64,000 nt of DNA from Parapedobacter koreensis (GCF_900109365.1 NZ_FNZR01000001.1:372001-436000), one strand, 5' to 3'. Counted from the stretch's first letter, positions 16,452 to 25,469 are shown. Notes: generated from the letters alone by a model not told the origin. Translations and numbers: made by a program.

Positions 16452-17021
16452 TTATGTTGCCCTCCTAAAGTTCCACACCTCTCTCATTGACTTTATGTGT
16501 TCAGGAATTAAGTTCTGCACTTCCTTTTTAGGGGCGCCCATAGTCCTAAATTCCTTTTTCAAAACATCAATCAATAATTTATTCCATTTCTTCTCAAACT
16601 CTGAATTGGGAACCTCAATCACAATCCCATCTTTAATTCTTTGGGAAACCTTATCAGTTGACTTACCTGTCATCAGACAAAAAGCTTTCGATCGAATGAT
16701 TCCATCAACCAGTGAATATTGGGATGATAAATGAAATTCGATTACAAAGCCAATTTCCATCGGTTGTAGAAATTCTACGATTAGATAAATATGCTTTGGA
16801 GCAAAAAATGTTTTAGGTAATGACCACTGAGTTTTAGCATCTCCTGGGGGCAACTCGTTGTGCAACCGCATTAACTCAGGTATATTTTCGTCATCCTCTA
16901 CATCAATTATTAATGCAGGTATAACTCGACCCTCGCCTATTCCGACTGAGGAAAAGGCTCCTTGAGCGACTGTCTTATAAACCGGGTCAACAACTTTGAT
17001 TGTCCTTCTAACCATTTGCAA
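16452..17021 (-). CDS. hypothetical soluble protein
   Basis: The 189-residue protein shares a 14-bp overlap with the end of the upstream membrane-protein gene, so they form a two-gene unit. It is beta-rich in the first half (HIYLIVEFLQPMEIGFVIEF) with a helical, charged C-terminus. No domain is recognised. The unit sits between two copies of the mob gene end and looks like inserted cargo. Confidence 0.55.
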   Translation of the reverse strand: MQMVRRTIKVVDPVYKTVAQGAFSSVGIGEGRVIPALIIDVEDDENIPELMRLHNELPPGDAKTQWSLPKTFFAPKHIYLIVEFLQPMEIGFVIEFHLSSQYSLVDGIIRSKAFCLMTGKSTDKVSQRIKDGIVIEVPNSEFEKKWNKLLIDVLKKEFRTMGAPKKEVQNLIPEHIKSMREVWNFRRAT

Positions 17022-17595
17022 ATTCTTTGATAATTGAGCATTCTGAAGTTTGGCAGTTACCCTGAGTATCTGTTACTTTAATAGTGTATTTATCAATCCT
17101 ATAGCCAGCAAAAGCATTTTGAGGTTGTTCAAACATCAACCATTTTGACATCATTCCTCTTTCTTCAACTCTTATATCGTTAGGAAATGCCGAAATACTG
17201 TCTTTAGGTATTTCGCTTTTGTGGTTCTCATTGTGGTGAATGATAACCCTGGCAACAGAGTCGTCGTCTCTTATATACTCGATCTCTAAATCTGCCTTAA
17301 ATGAACTTTTGCTATCGGACTTGTTAAATACAGCGACATGAAATAGCAAGATTTTTTTGATAGGTTCGGCTTGTGTTGACCACCTGTATGCTTCATGCAA
17401 ATACAAACTAAAATCGGCCTGTCGGTCACCATAGTTTTGTTGTGCTAACTCGTAAGACTTTTTTGCAAAACCTCGGCTTTGATATGCAGAGAAAGCTGAA
17501 ATAATTGTTGCTGCAACTGCTATAACTGTCCAGATAGTAACGGTTGGCTGTGCTGTTTGGTTTATGGCTTGAAGTAGTATGTAAGCTAATGTCAT
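17008..17595 (-). CDS. hypothetical single-pass membrane protein
   Basis: The start is set at the ATG at 17595 (MTLAYILLQAINQ); a longer frame to 17658 has a less likely N-terminus. The 195-residue protein has one membrane helix near residues 18-40 (VTIWTVIAVAATIISAFSAY). A soluble domain follows with many beta-strands. It overlaps the next gene by 14 bp. A membrane plus soluble pair in cargo DNA may be a defence unit, but no known family is seen. Confidence 0.52.
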   Translation of the reverse strand: MTLAYILLQAINQTAQPTVTIWTVIAVAATIISAFSAYQSRGFAKKSYELAQQNYGDRQADFSLYLHEAYRWSTQAEPIKKILLFHVAVFNKSDSKSSFKADLEIEYIRDDDSVARVIIHHNENHKSEIPKDSISAFPNDIRVEERGMMSKWLMFEQPQNAFAGYRIDKYTIKVTDTQGNCQTSECSIIKEFANG

Positions 17596-17760
17596 TCTTT
17601 GGTTGTGGTTAATGTTCGTTACATCTCCCAAATATATGAAACAACCTTGTCGATACAAGTATAGTTTTTTCTATTTTTCCCTTGTAAACTCCTGTTTTAA
17701 AACATCCTGTCTCTTTAGCGGCTTTTGTCTCTTTCTCAAAAGGGCAAATCTCGATTATTT

Positions 17761-19893
17761 TCACATGGACGTGGGGCGGTTGACTGCACTTTGCTCTGTG
17801 GTGTTTTTTTGCTCTTGCCGGGGTATCGGGGGTCGTTGTCCGCTATTTCGGGAAGTTGCCGTGCGGCGTTTCTTTTGCTTCTTGGCTTTTTGGTGGTGTG
17901 TCGGCGCTGGTTGTTCGTCGTTTTCGGAAGGAGACATTTCGGCCTCAATCTTCCGTAATTCGTCTACCATTAAGTCATGCACTTCCCGTTTTATTCTCAG
18001 GTAGTTTTCGCGTACGTCGTCTTCGGTGACGTTCGCAAAAGAGGGAATAGGTCTGTATCTGCTTTCTTCGCTTGCAATGGCCTCATGGTCATTTTGGATT
18101 TCGCTATGGAATATCTTTAATGCCATTTTTTCATTGGGATTGTCGGCCACCATGCCCACGAATGTGCCGGATGAAAGTGTGGCGATTTTTGAGGCAGGGA
18201 CAGCATAGTCCAACTGCATCGATTTGGTAAACGTGGTGTCGTTGCTGCTCAGGGTGCTGCTGGTTCGCTCCTGCATGATTTTCCCCAACGTCTCCGAAAG
18301 TGCTTTGGCGGTTTCCCCGGTGGCCTGTCCGCTGATGATGTTGCCCACTACGCTGAATATGACATCTGCGGTTTCCCTGCCGTAATCCCGCGTGATCTGT
18401 TCCTGATTTTGGACTGCCAGGGTAGTAGCGACCAAATTACTTCTCGCGGTAGCCAAAAGTCCGTCCACGCCCGACGAGCCGCCTACATAAATCGTGGGAA
18501 ATTCGTCGAAGATGAGTGAACATTTCTGCTTCCCCTTTTGGTTGACGAGCTTTATCATCCGTGACACGAACAGGGACAACACCGCCCCGTAGATTTGCAG
18601 CTTTTGCGGATTATTGCCAAGTGCCAAGATTTTGGGGTCTTCGGGGTTGTTCACGTCCAACGTAAAATCACTGCCGCTCAAAACCCAGTATAGTTGGGGT
18701 GAGGACAGGCGGCCAAGCCCGATTTTTGCCGATGCTATCTGCCCTTCAAGTTGCTCCTTTGCGTTGTTTTGGAATGCCATCAAAAAGGGACTGATTAAAG
18801 CCTTAATTTCTTCCTCTCGGCTTAGCACTGCAAACAGTGGGTCGTAATCGACCTGCATCAGCTCCAATGCGTGGGGTAGGGTGCAATAGATGCCGTCCCT
18901 GTATTTCCGCAAAAACCAAATGATGGCCGTGAGGAAGCTAATTGGTGACTCCACGAAGAAGTCCCCAATTTTCTGCAACCATTGTCTGTTGAGGCCGAGC
19001 ATGATGCTGCGGCTTGCTTCGGTCGCGTCCGTGATGTCTGTCATGCTGTGGGGGTCGAGCGGATTGCAACGGTGTGTTTGGTTCAGGTTGTCGAAATTGA
19101 TGATGTAGAATTTGGGAGTGATGCCGTAATTTTTGCGGTATTGCAATAGCTTGTTGTAGGCTAAGTGTGTAAGGTCGGGATATTTGAAATCGTAGACGAA
19201 CATCGCGAAGCCCTTTTTGATGTGCTGGTCGATGATATGCCGGATGATGAAATAGGATTTTCCCGCTCCGGGGGTGCCTATCACGAGCAGGCCGCGAAAT
19301 GGATTGATGAAATTAATCCAACTGTCACGGAGTTTGCCTTTCAGGTTGTACTTTGCAGGTAGGTTGATGGAATATTCGTTTTGCAATAATCTTTCCTCCT
19401 GCGGAAACGTTTCATTGTCATTATTGAATATGTCTCGTTGCAGGCTGAATTTGACAAGGCGTGAAAGGTGGGTGCCGCCGATGACCATGAGCAGGTATCC
19501 GATTGCGGTTGTGCCGATGTAGCATAGGGCAAGCATGTCGGTTTCGACGGTCAGGTACAGCGTGAGGGCGCTGGCGAAATAAAGGGATAGCCCGCTCACG
19601 ATGTATGCGGTAATGCTGCGCCAATTTATCTTTTCGTCCTTGCGGCCCCTCACTCCCATGAGTGAAATGGCAAGGAATATGAGCGCCCCGAATTTCGGTT
19701 TTGCCATTCCATCCAAAAAACCCATTGTCAATAGGTTGGCCAAAAGGCGGTCGGAGATATCTGCCGTCCATCCCCATTGCCGGAAAGCAAGGTAGCATGT
19801 AAGGTACGCATGTATCGCAAGGATGGCTATGCTAACCATTCTGCTGAGGTCCGCAATTTTTCGTAGAGCTTGGATGTCTTCGCCTGTATTCAT
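17761..19893 (-). CDS. mobC: VirD4/TraG-like coupling protein of a mobilizable element (MobC type)
   Basis: The 710-residue protein has four or so membrane helices in residues 15-150. Walker A GTPGAGKS follows at 206-213 and Walker B SLIFDEFP near 440. The C-terminus is basic (KAKKQKKRRTATSRN). VirD4-like ATPases bring the relaxase-DNA complex to a type IV secretion channel at the inner membrane. It follows the relaxase gene by 17 bp. No channel genes are in the window, so a helper element would be needed. Its last codons are duplicated at 16314-16352. Confidence 0.9.
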   Translation of the reverse strand: MNTGEDIQALRKIADLSRMVSIAILAIHAYLTCYLAFRQWGWTADISDRLLANLLTMGFLDGMAKPKFGALIFLAISLMGVRGRKDEKINWRSITAYIVSGLSLYFASALTLYLTVETDMLALCYIGTTAIGYLLMVIGGTHLSRLVKFSLQRDIFNNDNETFPQEERLLQNEYSINLPAKYNLKGKLRDSWINFINPFRGLLVIGTPGAGKSYFIIRHIIDQHIKKGFAMFVYDFKYPDLTHLAYNKLLQYRKNYGITPKFYIINFDNLNQTHRCNPLDPHSMTDITDATEASRSIMLGLNRQWLQKIGDFFVESPISFLTAIIWFLRKYRDGIYCTLPHALELMQVDYDPLFAVLSREEEIKALISPFLMAFQNNAKEQLEGQIASAKIGLGRLSSPQLYWVLSGSDFTLDVNNPEDPKILALGNNPQKLQIYGAVLSLFVSRMIKLVNQKGKQKCSLIFDEFPTIYVGGSSGVDGLLATARSNLVATTLAVQNQEQITRDYGRETADVIFSVVGNIISGQATGETAKALSETLGKIMQERTSSTLSSNDTTFTKSMQLDYAVPASKIATLSSGTFVGMVADNPNEKMALKIFHSEIQNDHEAIASEESRYRPIPSFANVTEDDVRENYLRIKREVHDLMVDELRKIEAEMSPSENDEQPAPTHHQKAKKQKKRRTATSRNSGQRPPIPRQEQKNTTEQSAVNRPTSM

Positions 19894-19910
19894 GGTTATT
19901 TGTATTGGGG

Positions 19911-21209
19911 TTATCTGTGGATTGCCTTACGCTTTTTCTTCTTTTTGGGTATCTGCGGTGCATATTCGGGTGCGGTTTTACTGAGCAGGTTTGGTAACAG
20001 GCTGTCTCCGCTTGCGCGTTGTTTGGGTGTGCGGTTTGCTTCCAAAGCCATTTTCAGGTAGTTCTTGGCCTTTGCGGCTTGTTGCAGGTAGGATGTTTGC
20101 CGCATGGTCGGTTTAAGTACTTTTGCCGGCTGCTCTTTTTCCGATGGAATGTTCCGCTTACCAAGTTTGTCGGTGACGGCTTTTGCGCTGTACGCTTTAC
20201 CGAAGTCGCTGCCGTTGAAGACCGTCTTATTGATATTGTCTACGTAGGTGATACCGTATAATTGTCCCTGTTCGTTTTGCCGGAATACTGCATGGATGCC
20301 CTCTTTTGCCAATTCCTTGATGAAGGTGGTTTTGGTGAATTGGGTGTGGTTTCCCATAACGTTGCCAATGCGCTGTTTGAGGCCATCTTTGTGCTGCTTG
20401 CGCTTTTCGGTGTTTCGGTCGAATCTTTTTTCAAGATTGGCAACCGTGGGTTTGCCATAGATGGTGCTGGCCTTGATTGGGATACCCACCCGCTCGCCTT
20501 TTTCATCGATTAATGAATATTGCAGCCCATTGCGTTCGTGCATCCGCGTACCCTCTTTGCCTCGGTCGGCCACGATGTTGTACTGGCTAAGGACGGCATT
20601 CAATTCGGCGATGCTGGTGAAGCTGTACTCTTTTATGATAGCATTCACGATATTGGTGATAGCCCGTTTCGTGGGGGATTGGCCATAGCTTGCGGCTTCG
20701 ATATTTGCAGGTTTGATGCCCTGCTCTTGTTCCTGTCCCCTGCCTTCGGCTTTGATGAGCCTGTATTTTTCTTCGATTTCTTTCCGCGCCGTTTCGGATA
20801 GAGTACGCCCGATATTGTGGATGTCGATGCGCTGGCCATCCGGCTTGATGTTTACCGTCGCAATGTGGATATGCGGATGGGCGGCATCGAGGTGGCGGTA
20901 AACAAGGAATGGCTGGTCACCGAAACCGATGCGCTCCATGTAGTCGATGGCAATCTCCTGCATCCTTTGGTCGGTCAACTTCTCCGTGGGGTCGAAGTTG
21001 AGCGAAATGTGGATGGCGTTGGTTTTTACCCTGCCGTTGAGCATGGTGAGGTTTTCAAAACGCTGCTTCTTTTGCAGCATATCCATATCCGTTATTTCCC
21101 CCGCAAATCCGCTTGCAAGGATGATATGTGCCTCTCCTTGTTCAACCTTGTGTTCGTTGTAGTATAGCACACCGCCGATATCCTTACCGCTTATGATTTT
21201 CGCAACCAT
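19911..21209 (-). CDS. mobB: relaxase/mobilisation nuclease (MobB type)
   Basis: The 432-residue protein has the relaxase HxH metal motif (AAHPHIHIATVNI, H111-H115) and an N-terminal tyrosine pair (GGVLYYNEHK, Y16/Y17) as candidate nucleophiles. The first 200 residues form the relaxase domain; the remainder is basic and ends KKKKKRKAIHR. It nicks oriT and pilots the strand during transfer. Its start overlaps the end of the MobA-like gene by 19 bp. Confidence 0.9.
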   Translation of the reverse strand: MVAKIISGKDIGGVLYYNEHKVEQGEAHIILASGFAGEITDMDMLQKKQRFENLTMLNGRVKTNAIHISLNFDPTEKLTDQRMQEIAIDYMERIGFGDQPFLVYRHLDAAHPHIHIATVNIKPDGQRIDIHNIGRTLSETARKEIEEKYRLIKAEGRGQEQEQGIKPANIEAASYGQSPTKRAITNIVNAIIKEYSFTSIAELNAVLSQYNIVADRGKEGTRMHERNGLQYSLIDEKGERVGIPIKASTIYGKPTVANLEKRFDRNTEKRKQHKDGLKQRIGNVMGNHTQFTKTTFIKELAKEGIHAVFRQNEQGQLYGITYVDNINKTVFNGSDFGKAYSAKAVTDKLGKRNIPSEKEQPAKVLKPTMRQTSYLQQAAKAKNYLKMALEANRTPKQRASGDSLLPNLLSKTAPEYAPQIPKKKKKRKAIHR

Positions 21210-21601
21210 CGCTGTGCAAGTTTTGAGGTGATGCCAAGGAGCGTATCTATTTTGGCTTCGATGCGTTTGTACTCTGCGGTTGTTTTGATGTGGTGGAATG
21301 CCCGCTCGGTCGGCGATTCCGAAATATGGAATTTATGTGTCTGTTGGTTTATGTTGATGCCGATGGCTTTTATTTCCTTGCGTATTAGCGCCAGTTCTTC
21401 CATTGGGCCGTTTAGCGACACGTCACGGTAAAAGCATTTTATTTGCTCATTGGACAGGATCTTACGGGCTACTTCTCCGATACTCCGGCAATCGCTGTCA
21501 TTGACCAGCTTTTCGAGCCGCTTATATGTCTTATCGTCTACCCGTGTGCGGATAAGATGCCTCAATAAACTGTCTTGGTCATGTGCTTTTTTCCTTCCCA
21601 T
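21191..21601 (-). CDS. mobA: MobA-like mobilisation accessory protein
   Basis: The ATG at 21601 (MGRKKAHDQDSLLRHLIRTR) gives 136 residues; an upstream extension would cover the hairpin region. The N-terminal half fits a ribbon-helix-helix DNA-binding domain (RVDDKTYKRLEKLVND, RSIGEVARKILS), as in relaxosome accessory proteins. The C-terminal half is helical (IRKEIKAIGININQQTHKFH). It overlaps the relaxase gene by 19 bp, and the likely oriT lies just upstream. Confidence 0.82.
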   Translation of the reverse strand: MGRKKAHDQDSLLRHLIRTRVDDKTYKRLEKLVNDSDCRSIGEVARKILSNEQIKCFYRDVSLNGPMEELALIRKEIKAIGININQQTHKFHISESPTERAFHHIKTTAEYKRIEAKIDTLLGITSKLAQRWLRKS

Positions 21602-21670
21602 AACTTCACCCTTTGGGGAATGTTCCGGACGGTCGCAAGTTTCGAAGCGGCTGCCCCCGACAATGGGTCG

Positions 21671-21720
21671 GCAAGAATTTTTGTGGACAAAAATACATCT
21701 TGCTCCCCCCACGCGGGGGG
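21671..21720. other. candidate oriT: two strong adjacent hairpins
   Basis: GCAAGA and ATTTTTGT pair with ACAAAAAT and TCTTGC (21671-21703, one 3-nt bulge, 14 paired bases). A second hairpin CCCCCC-ACGC-GGGGGG follows at 21705-21720. The position directly upstream of mobA-mobB fits an origin of transfer. The nick site cannot be read. Confidence 0.55.
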
Positions 21721-21781
21721 CCACCGCTCCCTACCGGACGTGCCGGAACGGACGTTGTAATGCTGTTCTTATGGCTCTGCT

Positions 21782-21961
21782 CTACGGCAGTTCCGGTTTG
21801 TCGGTTAGGTCTATTCTCTCCACCTCGGTGAGCGGTATAGAAGCACGGAGTACCTGCCGGATGCGCTGCCGTGGTGTCTCTTTCTTTCGTTTGAATCGGG
21901 GGGCGAAGCTGTCTGCCGGATGGCGGTTGCCTTTGTTCCTTTTGGGTGTGTTGTTGTTCAT
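21782..21961 (-). CDS. small basic protein upstream of the mob genes
   Basis: From the ATG at 21961 the product has 59 residues, rich in Arg, Lys and Asn (MNNNTPKRNKGNRHPADSF). It ends in an acidic tail with TEVERIDLTDKPELP. It precedes the candidate oriT on the same strand as the mob operon. A DNA-binding accessory role is possible. It could also be a chance frame. Confidence 0.4.
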   Translation of the reverse strand: MNNNTPKRNKGNRHPADSFAPRFKRKKETPRQRIRQVLRASIPLTEVERIDLTDKPELP

Positions 21962-22069
21962 GGCTATCCTATTTTGTCGGGTCAAAATTGGGCAGCCGTG
22001 TCGAGGGAAATTGGGTACTTTTGGGGAGTACCTAAATTTAAAGTTTGCTCTTAGGATTAGGTTGGTTCT

Positions 22070-22816
22070 TTATCTAATTAGGATGCGGCTGACAAATTCC
22101 GAGGCAACTTCGTGCTCTAACACAAAAATCCGCATTGTATTGTCTTTTTTAATCTTGGCAACTTCAAAGATTTTATGATTATGGGTTGAAGATATATTAA
22201 AATGGAAAAATAAGCCATTGATATAGAATACAAATTCCACCTCATTATTATTGGCAAACTTCAAAGGTCTAATTATTGTATCGATAAGTCGCGGGTCGTT
22301 AGGTTTTGCGTAAATCATTGATGCTTCATAGGTGGTTTCTTCTTTGCTGTCGTTGTTCAGAAGCATCCTACGTATCTCTTCCGAATGTTCTTTTCCTAAA
22401 TCTACTTGCTCGAAAAACTCGTGTTTGGATATATGCGCCCTCCAAAGCAAGGAAAGGAAAAAGAGTTTCGTTTTTGTATAATCAATGTTGCTTATTAAAG
22501 TAGATTTGAGCCCATTTTGATTGACCTGATTAAAGTACATAGGGCGTTTTTCCTTGCCAATATTTCCTCCGTAGAGAACCTTGCTAACATAATCTTCATT
22601 CTTGCCGATAACGTTACTATCACAATCTTGACATAAGATATGTTTATCGTAGATGCCATCAAAGAGGCTTCTTGCCCTCCCGTTTGAAAGATTTTTATAG
22701 TTAACATAATGCTTGATTGGGTCGAACAGTCCATTGTACATAAAATCAGGGATTATATGAGATTTTTTAATTAGCGCTTTTTCTTGTAGGCAAAGTTTAC
22801 AAATCATTGCTTGCAT
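22070..22816 (-). CDS. HNH-like / zinc-binding protein
   Basis: The ATG at 22816 (MQAMICKLC) is chosen; a GTG at 22849 would run into the divergent promoter. The 248-residue product begins with CKLC, then KKSHIIPDFMYNGLF, then ILCQDCDSN, so four Cys and one His can form a zinc site as in HNH-type endonucleases with a SHIIP signature. The rest has no known domain. It is divergent from the small gene at 22869, whose paralogue pairs with the HEPN gene further right. A nuclease role in defence is plausible. Confidence 0.55.
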   Translation of the reverse strand: MQAMICKLCLQEKALIKKSHIIPDFMYNGLFDPIKHYVNYKNLSNGRARSLFDGIYDKHILCQDCDSNVIGKNEDYVSKVLYGGNIGKEKRPMYFNQVNQNGLKSTLISNIDYTKTKLFFLSLLWRAHISKHEFFEQVDLGKEHSEEIRRMLLNNDSKEETTYEASMIYAKPNDPRLIDTIIRPLKFANNNEVEFVFYINGLFFHFNISSTHNHKIFEVAKIKKDNTMRIFVLEHEVASEFVSRILIR

Positions 22817-22830
22817 ATTTAGAAAAGAAA

Positions 22831-22838
22831 TATCTTTG
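22831..22838 (+). promoter_or_regulatory. -7 element for the 22869 gene
   Basis: TATCTTTG matches TAnnTTTG and lies 30 bp before the ATG. No convincing -33 box is seen. Confidence 0.4.
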
Positions 22839-22868
22839 TTCCATACCACTAAATATAGACTTAAAAAA

Positions 22869-23198
22869 ATGAATTATCAATTGGACAATCTCCGAATAAA
22901 TCTCTTTAATGTAGTCAGGGACTTAGCTACAGGAAAAGGTGAAATCAAGGGTAGACTCAAAATTGCGTACAAGACCTTTCATAAATTAAGGAGTGAAGAA
23001 TTTCCAGCTCGATTAAAAGAAAGTTGGAATATCATCGATTCAAATCTTAAAAAAAGCGAAAAGGAAAATGATAATTTTGGAGAAACCGTAATTGACAAAA
23101 TGGATGATGAAACCTGCGTTGATTTGGCAACTCTTATATGTAATTTGATGTGGGATTCCGTTGATCCAGCTACGGAAGAAGCCAAACCAACATCTTAA
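22869..23198 (+). CDS. small paralogue family protein, copy A
   Basis: The 109-residue, mostly helical acidic protein has RDLATGKGEIKGRLKIAYKT and a W-N-I-I-D-S block. It aligns with the 24913-25233 product (VKALAIGTGDIRSRLTLAYDQ, WDFIMSS), with the same order of conserved Gly, Arg-Leu, Ala-Tyr and Trp. It is divergent from the HNH-like gene, 52 bp between starts. No known family; an immunity or accessory role for its divergent partner is inferred from the repeated layout. Confidence 0.65.
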   Translation: MNYQLDNLRINLFNVVRDLATGKGEIKGRLKIAYKTFHKLRSEEFPARLKESWNIIDSNLKKSEKENDNFGETVIDKMDDETCVDLATLICNLMWDSVDPATEEAKPTS

Positions 23199-23305
23199 AC
23201 ATATCCTACATCACGTGTTCTATTCACGGCATTATTATTTATACAAAAAACCCACTAAACACCCCAAATCGGGCAAATAAGGGTTAGAGAAATGTACATG
23301 ACGGA

Positions 23306-23518
23306 TTACTCTACATACTCCCGAACAAAGTAGCCGAGCCAAAACCAGTCTTTTGGTTCCAAGTTAACACCCTCTTTTGCGGTGAATACGATATAATTCT
23401 CATCACCGTCTATTTTATAGTCAAACTCGCAAGTTTCGGCGAATCCTATGCCGGAGCTATTGGTTTCCATTGCTTCCAAAATGGCAATGATTACGTAGGA
23501 TGGCGCTACTATTTTCAT
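23306..23518 (-). CDS. small hypothetical protein
   Basis: The ATG at 23518 (MKIVAPSYVIIAILEAMETN) is preferred over an in-frame TTG six codons earlier. A TACCTTTG -7-like box lies just before. The 70-residue protein is acidic, with beta-rich VFTAKEGVNLEPKDW and a Trp-rich end. No domain is recognised. Confidence 0.5.
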   Translation of the reverse strand: MKIVAPSYVIIAILEAMETNSSGIGFAETCEFDYKIDGDENYIVFTAKEGVNLEPKDWFWLGYFVREYVE

Positions 23519-23593
23519 ATTTTGTGTTTTTTTCAAAGGTACATAGCATGAAACTTAGGTTCTTACGGGAAACCGTAAACGGATTACTAAGTT

Positions 23594-24718
23594 TTAATTT
23601 CTTTTTAGATAATCCACGAAGTCTCGGTCTTTAAGGTATTCGATTAAAATTACTCCTATATAATCATATAGTTGATCTATAGACTCCAAATAAGTAGCCT
23701 CATCTTTATGGCTGATGTAGTTTCCATGTGCTATATCAGATCTCTGGTTATATATGTAGTTTAAATTATTATGAATTTCGTCCAAATCCCTTGTTTTATC
23801 GTTAAGATATATCAAAGTTGTCGCTTTCAATTTAAATTGTTTGCTAATACTATCTTCAACATTAAATCTGTTAAAGTCGGGGTTTCTTGTTAATAAAAAT
23901 TCAATGATACTGACAAGAAGTAATAATTTAACTTTTATGTCGTAAGTTTCATGGAGAATTACTCTAAGCAAATTTCCGACGAACAACAGTTTTTCTTTTG
24001 GGCTTTGCTTTTTATTAGATGATTTATTGCCATCCGTTTGTGTCAAAACAGATTCTAATAGCTGTGAAATATCTCTTACATCATCAGCAACCAAAGGGAA
24101 CCATATCCATTTCTTATGGACTGGCTTATTCTCATTTAGAAAAATTCCAATATGTTTAAAATCTTCCAAAACATAATACAAATCATTATCTCTACTTTCA
24201 TAGAAAATTTCCTGTGGATATTTCAATGGAATTAGGTTTTCCCCATAATAATGCCCATTCCTATTCAATAGAAGTGAAATTAGTCCTGTATATCCAATGA
24301 CTTGATTAAATGAATTGAGAAATGGGTGATTATTATCACCGCCATATATAATTGGTATGAGGGTAGTTTTCTTTTCCAAAATTTGCTCAAAGAAACCATC
24401 ATCTTGATATCGTAGAATTATCCATGCTTTTACAATTATATCTATTGTATTATCGGTATGGTATTCTTGAATTATATCAAACGCAGTTTTATCATTTGCC
24501 TTTAGATAGTCTGTCAGTTCTCTTAGCCCGAAAGCAACTCCAAGCGCCGGATTATCATCGTTATTACCACCCCCCCAATTGACGCTTTTAATAACAAACT
24601 CTTTTATCAAATTTTCTTCTTCTTGGCTTCTTGGATTGTCAAGAGCATAACCCATTGAATTTGAAAGTATGATTTTATCCTTAAGTGGATAAATAAAGTG
24701 AGTGAGTGTAAAAGCCAT
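23594..24718 (-). CDS. HEPN-like putative ribonuclease (ApeA-like)
   Basis: The 374-residue protein ends in a helical region with RSDIAHG (R326-x4-H331), the catalytic RxxxxH motif of HEPN ribonucleases, embedded in NYIYNQRSDIAHGNYISH as in ApeA-like HEPN proteins. The N-terminal 220 residues have no known domain. HEPN proteins often cut RNA in phage defence or toxin systems. It is divergent from the 24913 small paralogue (194 bp apart). Low GC marks it as acquired. The HEPN motif is seen; activity is inferred. Confidence 0.65.
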   Translation of the reverse strand: MAFTLTHFIYPLKDKIILSNSMGYALDNPRSQEEENLIKEFVIKSVNWGGGNNDDNPALGVAFGLRELTDYLKANDKTAFDIIQEYHTDNTIDIIVKAWIILRYQDDGFFEQILEKKTTLIPIIYGGDNNHPFLNSFNQVIGYTGLISLLLNRNGHYYGENLIPLKYPQEIFYESRDNDLYYVLEDFKHIGIFLNENKPVHKKWIWFPLVADDVRDISQLLESVLTQTDGNKSSNKKQSPKEKLLFVGNLLRVILHETYDIKVKLLLLVSIIEFLLTRNPDFNRFNVEDSISKQFKLKATTLIYLNDKTRDLDEIHNNLNYIYNQRSDIAHGNYISHKDEATYLESIDQLYDYIGVILIEYLKDRDFVDYLKRN

Positions 24719-24912
24719 AAATATTATTTAAGTTTCAATGAACCAAGCAACAAAAGTATTAAATATTTAAACCTGTGTTATGTGTGATTGATTTCTTTTA
24801 TAGTAATGGAATGAAAAATTTAAGAGGTTTTGTAATGGTCGTTTCCATTGATAGCTGAAATTTTTGAATGCTTATTCTATCGGATTAGATCAAAATATTA
24901 TAATTTTACAAA

Positions 24913-25233
24913 ATGAGTGATATGACAATTGAATATGTTAAATCCCGGTTTCTAATGGCAGTTAAAGCATTGGCCATAGGAACGGGTGATATTAGAAGTA
25001 GACTTACCTTGGCATACGACCAATTAAAGACATTGCAAATGCGAGATTCAGATATTCCGGAGCAATTTAGGACTGATTGGGACTTCATAATGTCATCGTT
25101 AACAACAGATCCTATTGACAGGGAGACTCGTGAGGTCAGTAAGAATTTAAGCAAAACGGATACAACGGATTGTATCACCTTAGCCGAAAGTATATTTGAT
25201 TTGATGCGTAAATTAAACGGCCTTTCGTTGTAA
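24913..25233 (+). CDS. small paralogue family protein, copy B
   Basis: The 106-residue, helical, acidic protein is homologous to copy A at 22869 (LAIGTGDIRSRLTLAYDQLK; then IPEQF and TDWDFIMSSL). It is divergent from the HEPN gene as copy A is from the HNH-like gene. No HTH or membrane segment is evident. It could be an inhibitor or sensor for its neighbour. The terminator at 25429-25469 follows. Confidence 0.65.
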   Translation: MSDMTIEYVKSRFLMAVKALAIGTGDIRSRLTLAYDQLKTLQMRDSDIPEQFRTDWDFIMSSLTTDPIDRETREVSKNLSKTDTTDCITLAESIFDLMRKLNGLSL

Positions 25234-25390
25234 TCTTTTGAGTTTATTAGGGATAACTTATTAATTTAAACAAAAGTTACCGTGATGGAAAAATTTCATT
25301 TTACTGCAACTATATAGTCCTAAATAGACTTTAAAGGCACTTTTTAACTGGCTAATTTGCGCAAGTCATCAAGGAAGTGTTTTGTAATAC

Positions 25391-25407
25391 TTCCCCTAAA
25401 GCCTACA
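25391..25407 (+). other. candidate left attachment core of the 25.4-38.6 kb element
   Basis: TTCCCCTAAAGCCTACA resembles TTCCCCTACGGGCTACA at the right end (38575-38591), with an identical TTCCCCTA. It lies about 110 bp outside the left arm-type repeat. It is not part of a full tRNA. Confidence 0.4.
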
Positions 25408-25428
25408 CATCTTGAAGTCAAAACATAC

Positions 25429-25469
25429 AAAAGCCTGCAAATTAAATGTTTGCGGGCTTTTTGTTTTTT
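25429..25469 (+). terminator. intrinsic terminator
   Basis: AAAGCCTGCAAA pairs with TTTGCGGGCTTT (one G-U) and is followed by T-rich sequence. It is placed just inside the left end and ends rightward transcription from the 24913 gene. Confidence 0.75.
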
